From: Kribbella voronezhensis
GTDB taxonomy: Bacteria > Actinomycetota > Actinomycetes > Propionibacteriales > Kribbellaceae
Assembly: GCF_004365175.1 (NCBI RefSeq)
Contig: NZ_SOCE01000001.1
Location: 5,363,004-5,427,003 of the forward strand
Length of the DNA stretch: 64,000 nt
Direction: 5' to 3'
This document shows positions 1 to 7,441 of the stretch, piece after piece (position 1 is the stretch's first letter; every line of letters starts with the position of its first letter). The position numbers and the translations under genes are program-made. Below the pieces are notes generated by a model, which saw nothing but the letters and a program-made list of their open reading frames with translations, was not told the DNA's origin and did not search any database.

Positions 1-300
1 GATCGACCCGCCGTTGCCGGGGCCGGCGATCGAGGCGTCCGGCGCCGGGGTCGGCGGATTGCCGCCGGCCGGCCAGGCGTGGAAGGTACCGCCCGCGTCG
101 GCCCAGCCCTGCTGGCCGGTCGTCAGGTTGGTGCCCAGGTTGTAGATGTAGACAGGATCACCGCGGCCGGAGCTGTTGGTGATCTTGAGCGGAATGGTCG
201 GCGGCACGGCCTCGGCCGGGCCCGCCACGGTCGCGATGAGCCCGGCGGCGACGGTGGCCGCGGCGGCGAGGGCCGCCGTCAGCTTGCGATGGATACGCAC
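1..300 (-). CDS. Secreted GH64-type beta-1,3-glucanase, N-terminal part
   Basis: This partial gene starts at a GTG at 300 behind a strong GAGGAGGAG ribosome site and runs off the left edge. The visible 100 residues begin with an Arg/Lys-containing n-region and an Ala-rich hydrophobic stretch ending near AEA (about residue 35), a Sec signal peptide. The mature start (IPLKITNSSGRGDPVYIYN, then GTFHAWPAG and SIAGPGNGGS) resembles my recollection of the thaumatin-like GH64 laminaripentaose-producing beta-1,3-glucanases of actinomycetes. The enzyme would hydrolyse fungal or algal beta-1,3-glucan outside the cell. A LacI-type operator lies 180 bases upstream. The catalytic residues lie outside the window, so the family call rests on the N-terminus only. 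Confidence 0.75.
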   Translation of the reverse strand, partial: MRIHRKLTAALAAAATVAAGLIATVAGPAEAVPPTIPLKITNSSGRGDPVYIYNLGTNLTTGQQGWADAGGTFHAWPAGGNPPTPAPDASIAGPGNGGSI

Positions 301-479
301 AACTCCTCCTCAGGTTTGTCCCATGCGAGAGGAAGGCGGAGCACCGGCAAGCTCGCCGAACGACTGCGCTACCAGGCCGCAGCAGCTCCACGGGCAGACG
401 GTCCGAACACTGCGTGGACCGCCCGGATCACCCGGTGCCCACTGCTCAGCCGGTGAGGGACGGTGGAACCACCGGTGAG

Positions 480-522
480 TGAGAGCGCTCTCATCCTTGG
501 GCGGGCGTGCTGGGGTTGTCAA
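480..522 (-). promoter_or_regulatory. Promoter with CebR/LacI-type operator before the glucanase gene
   Basis: A perfect 14-base palindrome, TGAGAGCGCTCTCA (480-493), resembles the CebR operator TGGGAGCGCTCCCA known from cello-oligosaccharide control in Streptomyces. On the minus strand a TTGACA -35 (522-517) is followed after 18 bases by AAGGAT (498-493), which overlaps the palindrome by one base, so a repressor bound here would cover +1. Transcription from here gives a leader of roughly 185 bases before the GTG at 300. The spacer 301-583 shows no other gene. Confidence 0.7.
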
Positions 523-583
523 TGCCGCGCCGGTGGCGGATTCCCGACGCCTGACATACCAACCAGTCGACAGGAGGTCGTGC

Positions 584-1852
584 TCAGCCGGTTTGGTCGA
601 AGCCGGGGAGGGGGATGGAGTCGCCGGTTCGGGGACTTCCTGGGTCGAGGGTCGGGGCGGGACGGGGGGTGCGGTCGATCAGTGGGCCCTGGACCCAGCG
701 GCGGGTCTGGTCCTCGGCCTCGGCTTCTTCCAGCGCGAGCAACTCGGGCGCGGTGAGCGGCCGGACCGAAGCCTCGATCGCCTCCATCGCCACCAGCTCC
801 GCCTCGGTGACGTGCAGATCGCGGAGTTTGCGGGCGGTGGTGAAGACGCGGCTCTCGAACGAGCCGACCGTGCGGTTGTACGCATCCACGGCCGAGGTCA
901 GCGACCGGCCGACCCGGCCGAGATGGTCGCCCATCGTGCTGAGCCGCTCGTACAGCTCGCGGCCCAGCTCGAACACCTGCTGGGCAGACTCTGTCAGGGC
1001 GGACTGGTTCCACGCGTAGGCGGCCGCGCGCAAGGTCGCGATCAGAGTCGTCGGCGTCGCCAGGATCACGCGGCGCTCGGCGGCGTACTCCAGCAGGGAC
1101 GGCTCGACGTCCAGCGCGGCGGACAGGAAAGACTCGCCGGGCACGAAGAGGATGACGAACTCGGGCGTCGAGGGCAGCCTCGACCAGTACGCCTTGGCCG
1201 ACAGTTGGTCGACGTGGGTCCGCAGGTGCCGCGCGTGCGCCCGCAGCCGCTCCTCGCGGAAGTCGGCGTCCTCGCTCTCCGCGGCCTCCAGGAACGCGGC
1301 GAGCGGAACCTTGGAGTCGACGACAAGATTCTTGCCCTCGGCAAGCCTGACGACCATGTCCGGGCGGAGCAGTCCGTCGTCGGTCACCGTCGACGTCTGC
1401 TCGGTGAAGTCGCAGTGTGCGACCATGCCGGCCAACTCGACGGTCCGCTTCAGATGCAGCTCGCCCCAGCGTCCTCGCACCTGCGGTTTCCGCAGCGCTG
1501 TCGACAGTGACGCAGTCTCGCGGCGCAGCGCCTCGCCGCTCATCCGTACTTCGTTCACCTGCTGGTGGAGCTGGCTCTGCCAGGCCGCCCGGCCCTTCTC
1601 CAATTGGTTCAACTGCGCGTGCAGGCGGTCCAGTGACTCCTTCACGACGGCCTGTCCGGACATCTGCTGGCCGACCGAATGCCGCTCCTGGGTCAGCTCG
1701 ACGACCCGGTCCTCGGCGGCGTCGCGCTCGGCGGTGATCCGGGCGAGCTCGGCGCCGTCGCGGCCACGGGACCAGAGCACCCCGAACACCGCGCCGAGCA
1801 GCAGCCCGACCACGAGGAAGAGGAGCACCATGAGCAACGTCGTACCGGTCAT
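584..1852 (-). CDS. rmuC: RmuC-family DNA recombination protein
   Basis: This 422-residue protein has an N-terminal membrane helix (about 5-27), a long charged coiled coil (33-115) and the RmuC domain, which begins around LRKPQVRGRWGELHLKRTVE (120-139). RmuC proteins are predicted nuclease-fold proteins linked to limiting inversions at short repeats; their biochemistry is poorly known. Length and order of parts match the family, and the C-terminal 50 residues are a Pro-rich tail. The ATG at 1852 lies 7 bases after a CACTGT -10 box belonging to a PafBC-like promoter, so a leaderless, damage-inducible transcript is likely. That fits a genome-maintenance role. Confidence 0.85.
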   Translation of the reverse strand: MTGTTLLMVLLFLVVGLLLGAVFGVLWSRGRDGAELARITAERDAAEDRVVELTQERHSVGQQMSGQAVVKESLDRLHAQLNQLEKGRAAWQSQLHQQVNEVRMSGEALRRETASLSTALRKPQVRGRWGELHLKRTVELAGMVAHCDFTEQTSTVTDDGLLRPDMVVRLAEGKNLVVDSKVPLAAFLEAAESEDADFREERLRAHARHLRTHVDQLSAKAYWSRLPSTPEFVILFVPGESFLSAALDVEPSLLEYAAERRVILATPTTLIATLRAAAYAWNQSALTESAQQVFELGRELYERLSTMGDHLGRVGRSLTSAVDAYNRTVGSFESRVFTTARKLRDLHVTEAELVAMEAIEASVRPLTAPELLALEEAEAEDQTRRWVQGPLIDRTPRPAPTLDPGSPRTGDSIPLPGFDQTG

Positions 1853-1859
1853 GTCACAG

Positions 1860-1882
1860 ACAGTGGCAGACGCCGCCGACAG
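1860..1882 (-). promoter_or_regulatory. PafBC/RecA-NDp-like promoter of rmuC
   Basis: Reading the minus strand, CTGTCGGCG (1882-1874), 8 bases, then CACTGT (1865-1860), then 7 bases to the ATG. The mycobacterial RecA-independent damage promoter consensus is TTGTCRGTG-N8-TANNNT; the spacing is exact and the boxes are close. The same arrangement precedes three other genes in this window. Confidence 0.55.
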
Positions 1883-1907
1883 TTTCCGTGAGCAACAGTC
1901 GGCGGCG
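1871..1907. terminator. Stem-loop between the deacetylase gene and rmuC
   Basis: CGCCGCCGAC (1871-1880) pairs perfectly with GTCGGCGGCG (1898-1907) around a 17-base loop. It lies just after the stop of the deacetylase gene (1963, minus strand) and may terminate it; no U-tract follows on that strand. One arm overlaps the upstream box of the rmuC promoter, so the inverted copy could instead be regulatory. Confidence 0.4.
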
Positions 1908-1962
1908 CCTGCTTTTCCGGATCAGCAGCCCAGGTTCTCCGATCCCAGGGTGCTCCGCCCGG

Positions 1963-2754
1963 TCAGCAGTCCATCGCGGCGAACGAGTAGCCCTGTGCCT
2001 TCAGCGTCTGCAGGGCCCTGTCGAGCGCGGCAACGGTCTGGCTGCGGTCGCCGCCACCGTCGTGCATCAAGACGATGTTGCGCCGGTGGGCGTTGTGCAG
2101 GATGTTGCTGACGATCGCGTTGACACCCGGCCGCGCCCAGTCCCGCGGGTCGATGTCCCAGAGCACCTGGGTCATCCCGGCGGCCTTGATGTCCGCCCGC
2201 ACCTTCGGGTTCGACGCGCCGTACGGCGGCCGGAAGCACTTCGACTGCGGTCCGTCGAAGATCTCGTGGTGTCGCCTGGCCGCGCTGATCGCGGTCAGCT
2301 GCGGGTGCGTGATCGAGTGACTGCCGATGGTGTTGCCTGCGGCAAGTACTTGCTCGCGCAGGCCCGGGTGGGCGGCCTGCATGGCACCGAGTTCGAAGAA
2401 GGTCGCGTGCGCGTTGTACTTCTGCAGCACCGCAAGGATCTTCGGCGTCCAGTACGGATCCGGGCCGTCGTCGAAGCTGAAGAACAACACCTTCTTGTTG
2501 CCGGCGGCGGCGGCCGCTGTCGGGTCCGCGGCAGGGCTGCCGGCGTTGTTGTCCGGCGTCTTGCTCGGGGTGTTCGTCGGTTCGTCGGTCGGTTCGTTCG
2601 TGGGGGTGGTGGTGGGCGTCACACTCGAGGTGGTGCTGGTGGCCGACGTCGGCTTCGGCGGATTCTCGTGGACCAGCGCCATCGCGATCAGTGAACCGAC
2701 GACCAGGGCGGCCGCTGCGGCGGTGGCGAAGACGGCAGCAAGCTTTCTGGACAT
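1963..2754 (-). CDS. Secreted or anchored polysaccharide deacetylase (NodB domain)
   Basis: A 263-residue protein with an N-terminal hydrophobic segment (about 5-28, signal peptide or anchor), a Thr/Pro-rich low-complexity linker (32-84) and a NodB carbohydrate-esterase 4 domain (88-263). The catalytic motifs are intact: FDDGP (94-98), HSITHP with metal ligands His146 and His150, RPPYG (175-179), DPRDW (202-206) and HDGGG (231-235). It should remove N- or O-acetyl groups from peptidoglycan or another cell-surface glycan. The ATG at 2754 has an AAGGAG site about 12 bases upstream, so a leadered mRNA is likely. The exact substrate cannot be told from sequence. Confidence 0.88.
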   Translation of the reverse strand: MSRKLAAVFATAAAAALVVGSLIAMALVHENPPKPTSATSTTSSVTPTTTPTNEPTDEPTNTPSKTPDNNAGSPAADPTAAAAAGNKKVLFFSFDDGPDPYWTPKILAVLQKYNAHATFFELGAMQAAHPGLREQVLAAGNTIGSHSITHPQLTAISAARRHHEIFDGPQSKCFRPPYGASNPKVRADIKAAGMTQVLWDIDPRDWARPGVNAIVSNILHNAHRRNIVLMHDGGGDRSQTVAALDRALQTLKAQGYSFAAMDC

Positions 2755-2986
2755 GACGATGCTCCTTGTGGATCAGGCGGATGTTCCCCAGTGCTCCCCC
2801 TCAGGAGCTGTCATAGGAGGAGACGCCCGGGGTCCTGATCTGGTTGGCATCTCGATGTTGCGAGCAGATCTCGGCGGTCGCCGGGACCGCAGTACGGAGG
2901 TTTCGCGTACTGCGGGCGGCAGGCGGCGGGTGGTTCGCAGTACGGGCCTGTGGTCGGCGGATTGGGGTGCGGCGGTGTGGGCCGCG

Positions 2987-2992
2987 TAGTCT
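2987..2992 (+). promoter_or_regulatory. -10 box of ychF
   Basis: TAGTCT ends 8 bases before the GTG at 3001, placing the transcription start at or next to the start codon; no ribosome site is visible. It supports the GTG at 3001 over in-frame starts upstream. Confidence 0.5.
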
Positions 2993-3000
2993 TGTCGCCC

Positions 3001-4077
3001 GTGGCACTCACCATCGGAATCGTCGGGCTCCCCAACGCGGGCAAGTCCACACTCTTCAACGCGCTGACCAAGAACAACGTGCTCGCGGCGAACTACCCGT
3101 TCGCCACGATCGAGCCCAACGTCGGTGTGGTCGGCGTGCCGGACGCGCGACTCGGCAAGCTCGCCGAGATCTTCGGCTCGGCCAAGATCCTGCCGGCCAC
3201 GGTGCAGTTCGTCGACATCGCCGGCATCGTCCGTGGCGCGTCCGAGGGGGAGGGGCTGGGTAACAAGTTCCTCAGCCACATCCGCGAGTCCGACGCGATC
3301 TGCCAGGTCACCCGGGTGTTCCGCGACGACGACGTCACCCACGTCGACGGCAAGGTCTCGCCGGCCGACGACATCTCCACCATCCAGACCGAGCTGATCC
3401 TTGCCGACCTGCAGACCGTCGAGAAGGCGATCCCGCGGCTGGAGAAGGAAGCGCGGCTGAAGAAGGAGAGCGTCGCCGTACTGGAGGCGGTCCGGGAGGC
3501 GCAGAAGCACCTGGAGGCCGGTACGCCGATCAGCGCCACCAACGTCGATCGGGCGGCGATCCGCGAACTGATGCTGATGACGGCCAAGCCTTACCTGTTC
3601 GTCTTCAACTGCGACGCCGACGAACTCGCCGACGAGTCGTTGAAGCAGCAGATGCGCGACCTGGTGGCGCCGGCCGAGGCGATCTTCCTGGACGCCAAGT
3701 TCGAGGCCGAACTGGTCGAACTCGGCGACGAAGACGAGGCCCGCGAGATGCTCACCGAGATGGGCGTCGAGGAGCCCGGCCTGGACACCCTCGCCCGCGT
3801 CGGCTTCGAAACCCTCGGCTTGCAGACGTACCTGACCGCCGGCCCGAAGGAATCCCGCGCCTGGACCATCAAGAAGGGCGCCACCGCCCCCGAAGCCGCC
3901 GGTGTCATCCACACCGACTTCCAACGCGGCTTCATCAAAGCCGAAATCGTCTCCTTCGACGACCTGGTCGCCGCCGGCTCCATGACCGCCGCCAAGTCGG
4001 CCGGCAAGGTCCGCATCGAAGGCAAGGACTACATCATGTCCGACGGCGACGTCGTGGAGTTCCGCTTCAACGTCTGA
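3001..4077 (+). CDS. ychF: Redox-regulated ATPase YchF (Obg-family P-loop protein)
   Basis: The 358-residue product carries the P-loop GLPNAGKST (9-17), the FATIEPN switch region (34-40) and DIAG (72-75), followed by the helical domain and a C-terminal TGS domain ending in DGDVVEFRFNV. This is the near-universal Obg-like ATPase that binds ribosomes and responds to oxidative stress; family members run 357-363 residues. I chose GTG 3001 because the protein then starts as the family does, right at the first strand before the P-loop. Its last 33 bases are repeated 60 bases downstream. Confidence 0.95.
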   Translation: MALTIGIVGLPNAGKSTLFNALTKNNVLAANYPFATIEPNVGVVGVPDARLGKLAEIFGSAKILPATVQFVDIAGIVRGASEGEGLGNKFLSHIRESDAICQVTRVFRDDDVTHVDGKVSPADDISTIQTELILADLQTVEKAIPRLEKEARLKKESVAVLEAVREAQKHLEAGTPISATNVDRAAIRELMLMTAKPYLFVFNCDADELADESLKQQMRDLVAPAEAIFLDAKFEAELVELGDEDEAREMLTEMGVEEPGLDTLARVGFETLGLQTYLTAGPKESRAWTIKKGATAPEAAGVIHTDFQRGFIKAEIVSFDDLVAAGSMTAAKSAGKVRIEGKDYIMSDGDVVEFRFNV

Positions 4078-4133
4078 AAAGAAGAGGGAGTCGGGGGACG
4101 CGACGGCGACGTCGTGGAGTTCCGCTTCAACGT
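4041..4133 (+). repeat. Duplicated 3' end of ychF
   Basis: Bases 4041-4073 recur exactly at 4101-4133, an offset of 60. Both copies encode DGDVVEFRFNV and end in TGA in the same frame (the codon before it is GTC in one and GTG in the other). The 27 bases between hold a purine-rich stretch. A local duplication of the stop-codon region is the simplest explanation. Confidence 0.9.
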
Positions 4134-4156
4134 GTGATCGTTCGGCATGGCAGGCT

Positions 4157-4558
4157 GTGATGGTGGTTGCTGTCGCTCAGCTCAACTTCATCGTCGCGGA
4201 TCTCGAACGTAGTCGTGCGTTCTACGAGCGCCTCGGGGTGTCTTTTCGCGCCCGGAATCGGCACGGGCAGGGTGACGCTGAGGCCTGGGTGTCGACGAAC
4301 ACCGGTATCACCATCGTGTTGCATTCGACGGCGTTCGCTGCCTGGTGGGACGAAACCGCGCCGCAACCGTCCCCGGGTGGTTCGCAGGTGGACCTCGAAC
4401 TCGAATCGGCGGAGCAACTCGACCACGTCATCGCCGAGCTGGTCGCCACCAACGCAACCCTCGTAAAGCCGCCGACCGACATGCCCTGGGGCCAGCGCTT
4501 CGCGATCGTCCTCGACCCCGACGACCACCGCATCGGCCTCAAGGCACCCGCCCGCTAA
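4157..4558 (+). CDS. VOC-family (glyoxalase/bleomycin-resistance-like) protein
   Basis: A 133-residue single-module VOC protein: it opens with the beta strand VAQLNFIVADLERSRAFYE typical of the fold and closes with AIVLDPDDHRIGLKAP, the usual DPDG-like hairpin. Such proteins bind a metal or small hydrophobic compound and may act as dioxygenases, glyoxalases or drug-binding resistance proteins; nothing here tells which. GTG 4157 and ATG 4160 are both possible starts. It lies only 24 bases after the duplicated ychF end. Confidence 0.75.
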   Translation: MMVVAVAQLNFIVADLERSRAFYERLGVSFRARNRHGQGDAEAWVSTNTGITIVLHSTAFAAWWDETAPQPSPGGSQVDLELESAEQLDHVIAELVATNATLVKPPTDMPWGQRFAIVLDPDDHRIGLKAPAR

Positions 4559-4599
4559 GCAACTTTGTTCAGGTTCGCGCATCGGTGGGGTGTGGAAAG

Positions 4600-4660
4600 T
4601 CGGTTGGTGGGGGTGGGTGGGCGGAATAGGTTCGGGGGATGGTTGATGCGTTGTTCGGGG
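4600..4660 (+). other. G-run-rich leader, possible G-quadruplex
   Basis: The plus strand has runs of five, three and three G separated by single T bases, then another five-G run 12 bases on, immediately around the start of the methyltransferase gene. Such runs can form a quadruplex in DNA or mRNA. The G enrichment continues into the coding region to about 4920. Confidence 0.45.
4627..4632 (+). promoter_or_regulatory. -10 box of the methyltransferase gene
   Basis: TAGGTT is followed by exactly 6 bases and then the ATG at 4639, the leaderless arrangement seen at many genes in this window. Confidence 0.5.
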
Positions 4661-5409
4661 ATGGGCGGTTGGTGGGGGTTTATGACGCGTTGGATCCGGA
4701 TCGGGGGGATCTGGAGGCGTATGTGGGGATGGTGGGGGAGTTCGGGGCGCGGTCGGTGCTGGATGTGGGGTGTGGGACGGGGGAGTTGGCGAGGCTGCTG
4801 GTAGAGGCTGGGGTTGAGGTGGTGGGGGTGGATCCGGCCTTGGCGTCGTTGGAGGTGGCGCGGGGGAAGGTGGGGGCGGAGAAGGTTCGGTGGATTCATG
4901 GGGATGCGACCGGGTTGCCGCCGTTGCAGGTGGAGTTGGCGGTGATGACTGGCAACGTGGCGCAGGTGTTTCTCAGCGATGAGGAGTGGATGGCGACGCT
5001 GTACGGCGTACGGGCGGCGCTGGTGCCAGGTGGGCGGTTCGTCTTTGAGACCAGGGATCCGGCGCGGCGGGCGTGGTTGGAGTGGAATCGCGAGGCGACG
5101 TACAAGCGCATCCACGTGCCCGGTGTCGGCGGGGTGGAGAACTGGACCGACTTGCTGGACGTGAAGGAGCCCTTCGTCACGTTCCGGTCGACGTACGTGT
5201 TCGAGTCGGACGGAGCGCGGATGACGTCGGAGTCGACGCTGCGGTTCCGGACTCGTGCCGAGGTCGAGGAGTCGCTGAGCGAAGCCGGGTTCGCGGTTGC
5301 CGACGTACGGGATGCACCCGATCGCCCGGGCAAGGAGTTCGTCTTTGTGGCTGAGGGTGGTGCGGCCAGGGTGCCGGGGCAGGGGAATGTGGCTCACCCG
5401 GCACCCTGA
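4639..5409 (+). CDS. Class I SAM-dependent methyltransferase
   Basis: This 256-residue protein has SAM-binding motif I at VLDVGCGTGE (40-49), an acidic residue ending strand 2 in VVGVDPA, and HGDATGLPP as motif II, so a Rossmann-fold methyltransferase (Methyltransf_25/11 type) is clear. The substrate is unknown. The first roughly 115 codons use GGG, GTG and TTG heavily, whereas the rest uses the C-ending codons normal for the window; this split suggests strand-specific mutation, a selected G-rich element or a chimeric origin. The ATG follows a TAGGTT box by 6 bases. Confidence 0.85.
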   Translation: MVDALFGDGRLVGVYDALDPDRGDLEAYVGMVGEFGARSVLDVGCGTGELARLLVEAGVEVVGVDPALASLEVARGKVGAEKVRWIHGDATGLPPLQVELAVMTGNVAQVFLSDEEWMATLYGVRAALVPGGRFVFETRDPARRAWLEWNREATYKRIHVPGVGGVENWTDLLDVKEPFVTFRSTYVFESDGARMTSESTLRFRTRAEVEESLSEAGFAVADVRDAPDRPGKEFVFVAEGGAARVPGQGNVAHPAP

Positions 5410-5571
5410 CCTGTCAGGGGAGACCGCGACGGTGCGGTGTGGCGGCGCGGTCGAGTGCGGGTGGCAAGGAGTGGGCGACGGCGCTTGTGAGGTGGCTGTC
5501 GCGGTTGGTGCCGGTGGGCTCGGGGCCGTGGAATCTACTGTACGGCGCGGGACAAACGGCGGCGGTCCGGT

Positions 5572-6231
5572 TTACGGAGCTGCGACGGGTTGGGCACGGT
5601 CGGTGGCCAGTTTGATCGCGAAGGCGGCCAGGGCGGTGCCGGTGAGGTAGCGGTGGATGCGGGACCACAGCGGTTTGCGGGTGAAGAAGGTGGCGACGGA
5701 GCCGGCGGTGATGACGAAGACGGCGTTCATGACGACGCCGACGGCCAGTTGGGTGAGGCCGAGGAGCAGGCTCTGGGTGCCGATGTGGCCGCGGGACGGG
5801 TCGACGAACTGAGGCAGCAGTGAGATGTAGAGGATCGCGATCTTCGGGTTGAGCAGGCAGGTCAGCAGGCCCATGCCGAAGAGCTTGCGGGGGCGGTCCG
5901 GGGTGAGTGCCTCCGGGGTGAAGGCCGAGCTGCCGCCGGGGCGGAGGGCGTTCCAGGCGAGCCAGAGCAGGTAGGCGGCGCCGGCGAGCTTGAGCGTCAG
6001 GTAGATCTCGGGGACCAGGGCGAAGAGGGTCGCGAGGCCGGCGGTCGCGGCGAGGAGGTAGGCGAGGAAGCCGACGCCTACTCCGGCGAGCGACGTCAGT
6101 CCGGCGCGTCGTCCTTGCGTGACGGAGCGGGAGACGAGGTAGATCATGTTCGGTCCCGGCACGATCACGAGGCCGAGTTCCACCAGTGCGATTCCTGCCA
6201 GTGCCTCACTGCTGACCAGCATGTCGGTCAT
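5572..6231 (-). CDS. LysE/RhtB-family amino-acid exporter
   Basis: A 219-residue membrane protein with about six hydrophobic segments. The N-terminus (LVIVPGPNMIYLVSRSVTQG) carries the GPN motif of the LysE/RhtB family, and LTCLLNPKIAILYISLLPQF is the typical central NPK segment. It should export an amino acid or derivative across the inner membrane. A GGGGAGGG sequence directly abuts the ATG at 6231, so the ATG at 6222, nine bases further on, may be the real start. It converges on the methyltransferase gene; the spacer 5410-5571 shows nothing recognisable. Confidence 0.85.
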   Translation of the reverse strand: MTDMLVSSEALAGIALVELGLVIVPGPNMIYLVSRSVTQGRRAGLTSLAGVGVGFLAYLLAATAGLATLFALVPEIYLTLKLAGAAYLLWLAWNALRPGGSSAFTPEALTPDRPRKLFGMGLLTCLLNPKIAILYISLLPQFVDPSRGHIGTQSLLLGLTQLAVGVVMNAVFVITAGSVATFFTRKPLWSRIHRYLTGTALAAFAIKLATDRAQPVAAP

Positions 6232-6293
6232 CCCTCCCCAACTGTCGGAGCCTCGAAGTTAACAGGCGCCCAGCCCGCACCGGAGGAGTTTTC

Positions 6294-7010
6294 CTACGGT
6301 GAGATGGCGATGGCGGGGGCGACGCGAGCCGAGCCGATACCGCGGTCGGGCTTGCCGAGGCGGAACCGCACACGTCCCTTGAGCACGGTGCCGGATTCGG
6401 CCAGGCCGTCGACCAGGGGCTCGCCTGGGAACAGCGTGAACGTCCAGCGCTCATTGAGTTCGCAGTCCGGCGGCGTTCGGCCGCACTGCAGCACCCGGGC
6501 TCCCCAGACCTGGCGCGTCATCAGTCGACGGGTGTCCTGGTCGAAAAGGGTGAAGTCCTCCGCTGGAGCGTCGGTCACCTGGTAATAGCTACCGAGTGCG
6601 GGGCCGTAGTTGCCCACGACTCCGGCCACCATCGTCCAGTCGTGCTCGGCGGTGGTGAGCAGAGTTCCGGCCGGCAACCGTTCGTCGTACACATCGCCGG
6701 ATTCCGCGCCGGCCTGATCAGCTCGTACTGCGGCCGGCATCGCCCCGCGGGTGTCCAATGCCGAAGCTGCGGGCACCAGCACCACGCCGTACCGGACCTC
6801 GTCGGCGAATCGTGCCGAGCTGAACCGGTCGGTGAGTGCGCGAACGGCCTCCTCGGCGAACTGCCATTGGTCGGAGCCGACGGCATCGTTCAGGTATTCG
6901 CGGGTGATCGAGGGCAGGCCGCCGGCTCGGACGTGTCCGGCGATCCCTCCGCACGTGCTCCACCCGCTCGCCAGCAATCGCCGTACCTGGTCGTCCTGGA
7001 ACGTCGTCAT
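6294..7010 (-). CDS. Unknown protein with a damage-type promoter
   Basis: I do not recognise this 238-residue soluble protein. It begins MTTFQDDQVRRLLASGWSTC, is rich in Arg, Asp and Ala, and has no signal peptide, membrane segment or familiar motif. A GTG at 7022 would extend it by four residues, but that GTG overlaps the TACTGT -10 box, so the ATG at 7010 is the better start. The promoter matches the PafBC-like pattern of rmuC best of all four copies. Base composition and codon use are normal for the window. A role in the DNA-damage response is inferred from the promoter only. Confidence 0.6.
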   Translation of the reverse strand: MTTFQDDQVRRLLASGWSTCGGIAGHVRAGGLPSITREYLNDAVGSDQWQFAEEAVRALTDRFSSARFADEVRYGVVLVPAASALDTRGAMPAAVRADQAGAESGDVYDERLPAGTLLTTAEHDWTMVAGVVGNYGPALGSYYQVTDAPAEDFTLFDQDTRRLMTRQVWGARVLQCGRTPPDCELNERWTFTLFPGEPLVDGLAESGTVLKGRVRFRLGKPDRGIGSARVAPAIAISP

Positions 7011-7020
7011 CAGGGCGCTC

Positions 7021-7043
7021 ACAGTAGTGACGGGCGCCGACAG
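7021..7043 (-). promoter_or_regulatory. PafBC/RecA-NDp-like promoter
   Basis: On the minus strand, CTGTCGGCG (7043-7035), exactly 8 bases, then TACTGT (7026-7021), a full TANNNT match. The ATG at 7010 follows 10 bases later. Confidence 0.6.
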
Positions 7044-7058
7044 TTTCCGCTCGCCAAT

Positions 7059-7080
7059 CCCCAGCCGGCATCGGCTGGGG
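7059..7080. other. Perfect 9-base-pair hairpin in a divergent spacer
   Basis: CCCCAGCCG (7059-7067) and CGGCTGGGG (7072-7080) flank a four-base loop between the divergent genes at 7010 and 7166. Being upstream of both genes it is more likely an operator or cruciform than a terminator. Confidence 0.4.
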
Positions 7081-7165
7081 AGGCCCCGCTGTAAATGGGT
7101 GGCGTCGGGGCGGTCACAATTGGTTGGCTAGAGCCTGTACGCCTGACGGTTTGTAAGGAGACGGT

Positions 7166-7345
7166 ATGAGCGACAAGCCCAGCGAGCCGGCGCAGGACGA
7201 TCTGCAGAAGAAGTTCCGCGAAGCACTTGCCAAGAAGAACGCCCACCACGAGGCGCACCCGGGAACCGGGCCGCGGCACGAGGGCGTCGGCGAGGCGCAC
7301 AACGACAAGCAGAAGCGCCAGTTCCGGCGCAAGTCCGGCAGCTGA
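7166..7345 (+). CDS. Small DUF5302-like actinobacterial protein
   Basis: A 59-residue, strongly charged protein: MSDKPSEPAQDDLQKKFREA at the start, a His/Gly-rich middle and a basic end NDKQKRQFRRKSGS. This pattern (DDLQ/K-KFREAL near the start, QFRRKSG at the end) fits the small actinobacterial family I know as DUF5302, whose function is unknown. An AAGGAG site (7155-7160) lies 5 bases before the ATG, and a strong terminator follows, so it is a monocistronic gene. Its abundance of Lys, Arg and His suggests nucleic-acid or ribosome binding, which is inference. Confidence 0.75.
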   Translation: MSDKPSEPAQDDLQKKFREALAKKNAHHEAHPGTGPRHEGVGEAHNDKQKRQFRRKSGS

Positions 7346-7369
7346 TTTCGCCGCCCATCCATCCGTTCC

Positions 7370-7402
7370 GAGCCCCGGGTCACCGCCCGGGGCTCAACTT
7401 TT
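7370..7402 (+). terminator. Intrinsic terminator after the DUF5302-like gene
   Basis: GAGCCCCGGG (7370-7379) pairs perfectly with CCCGGGGCTC (7386-7395) around a 6-base loop, followed by AACTTTT. Confidence 0.85.
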
Positions 7403-7441
7403 GCCCCCACCACGTCCGCGGGCTCGACTTGTCGACATTGC

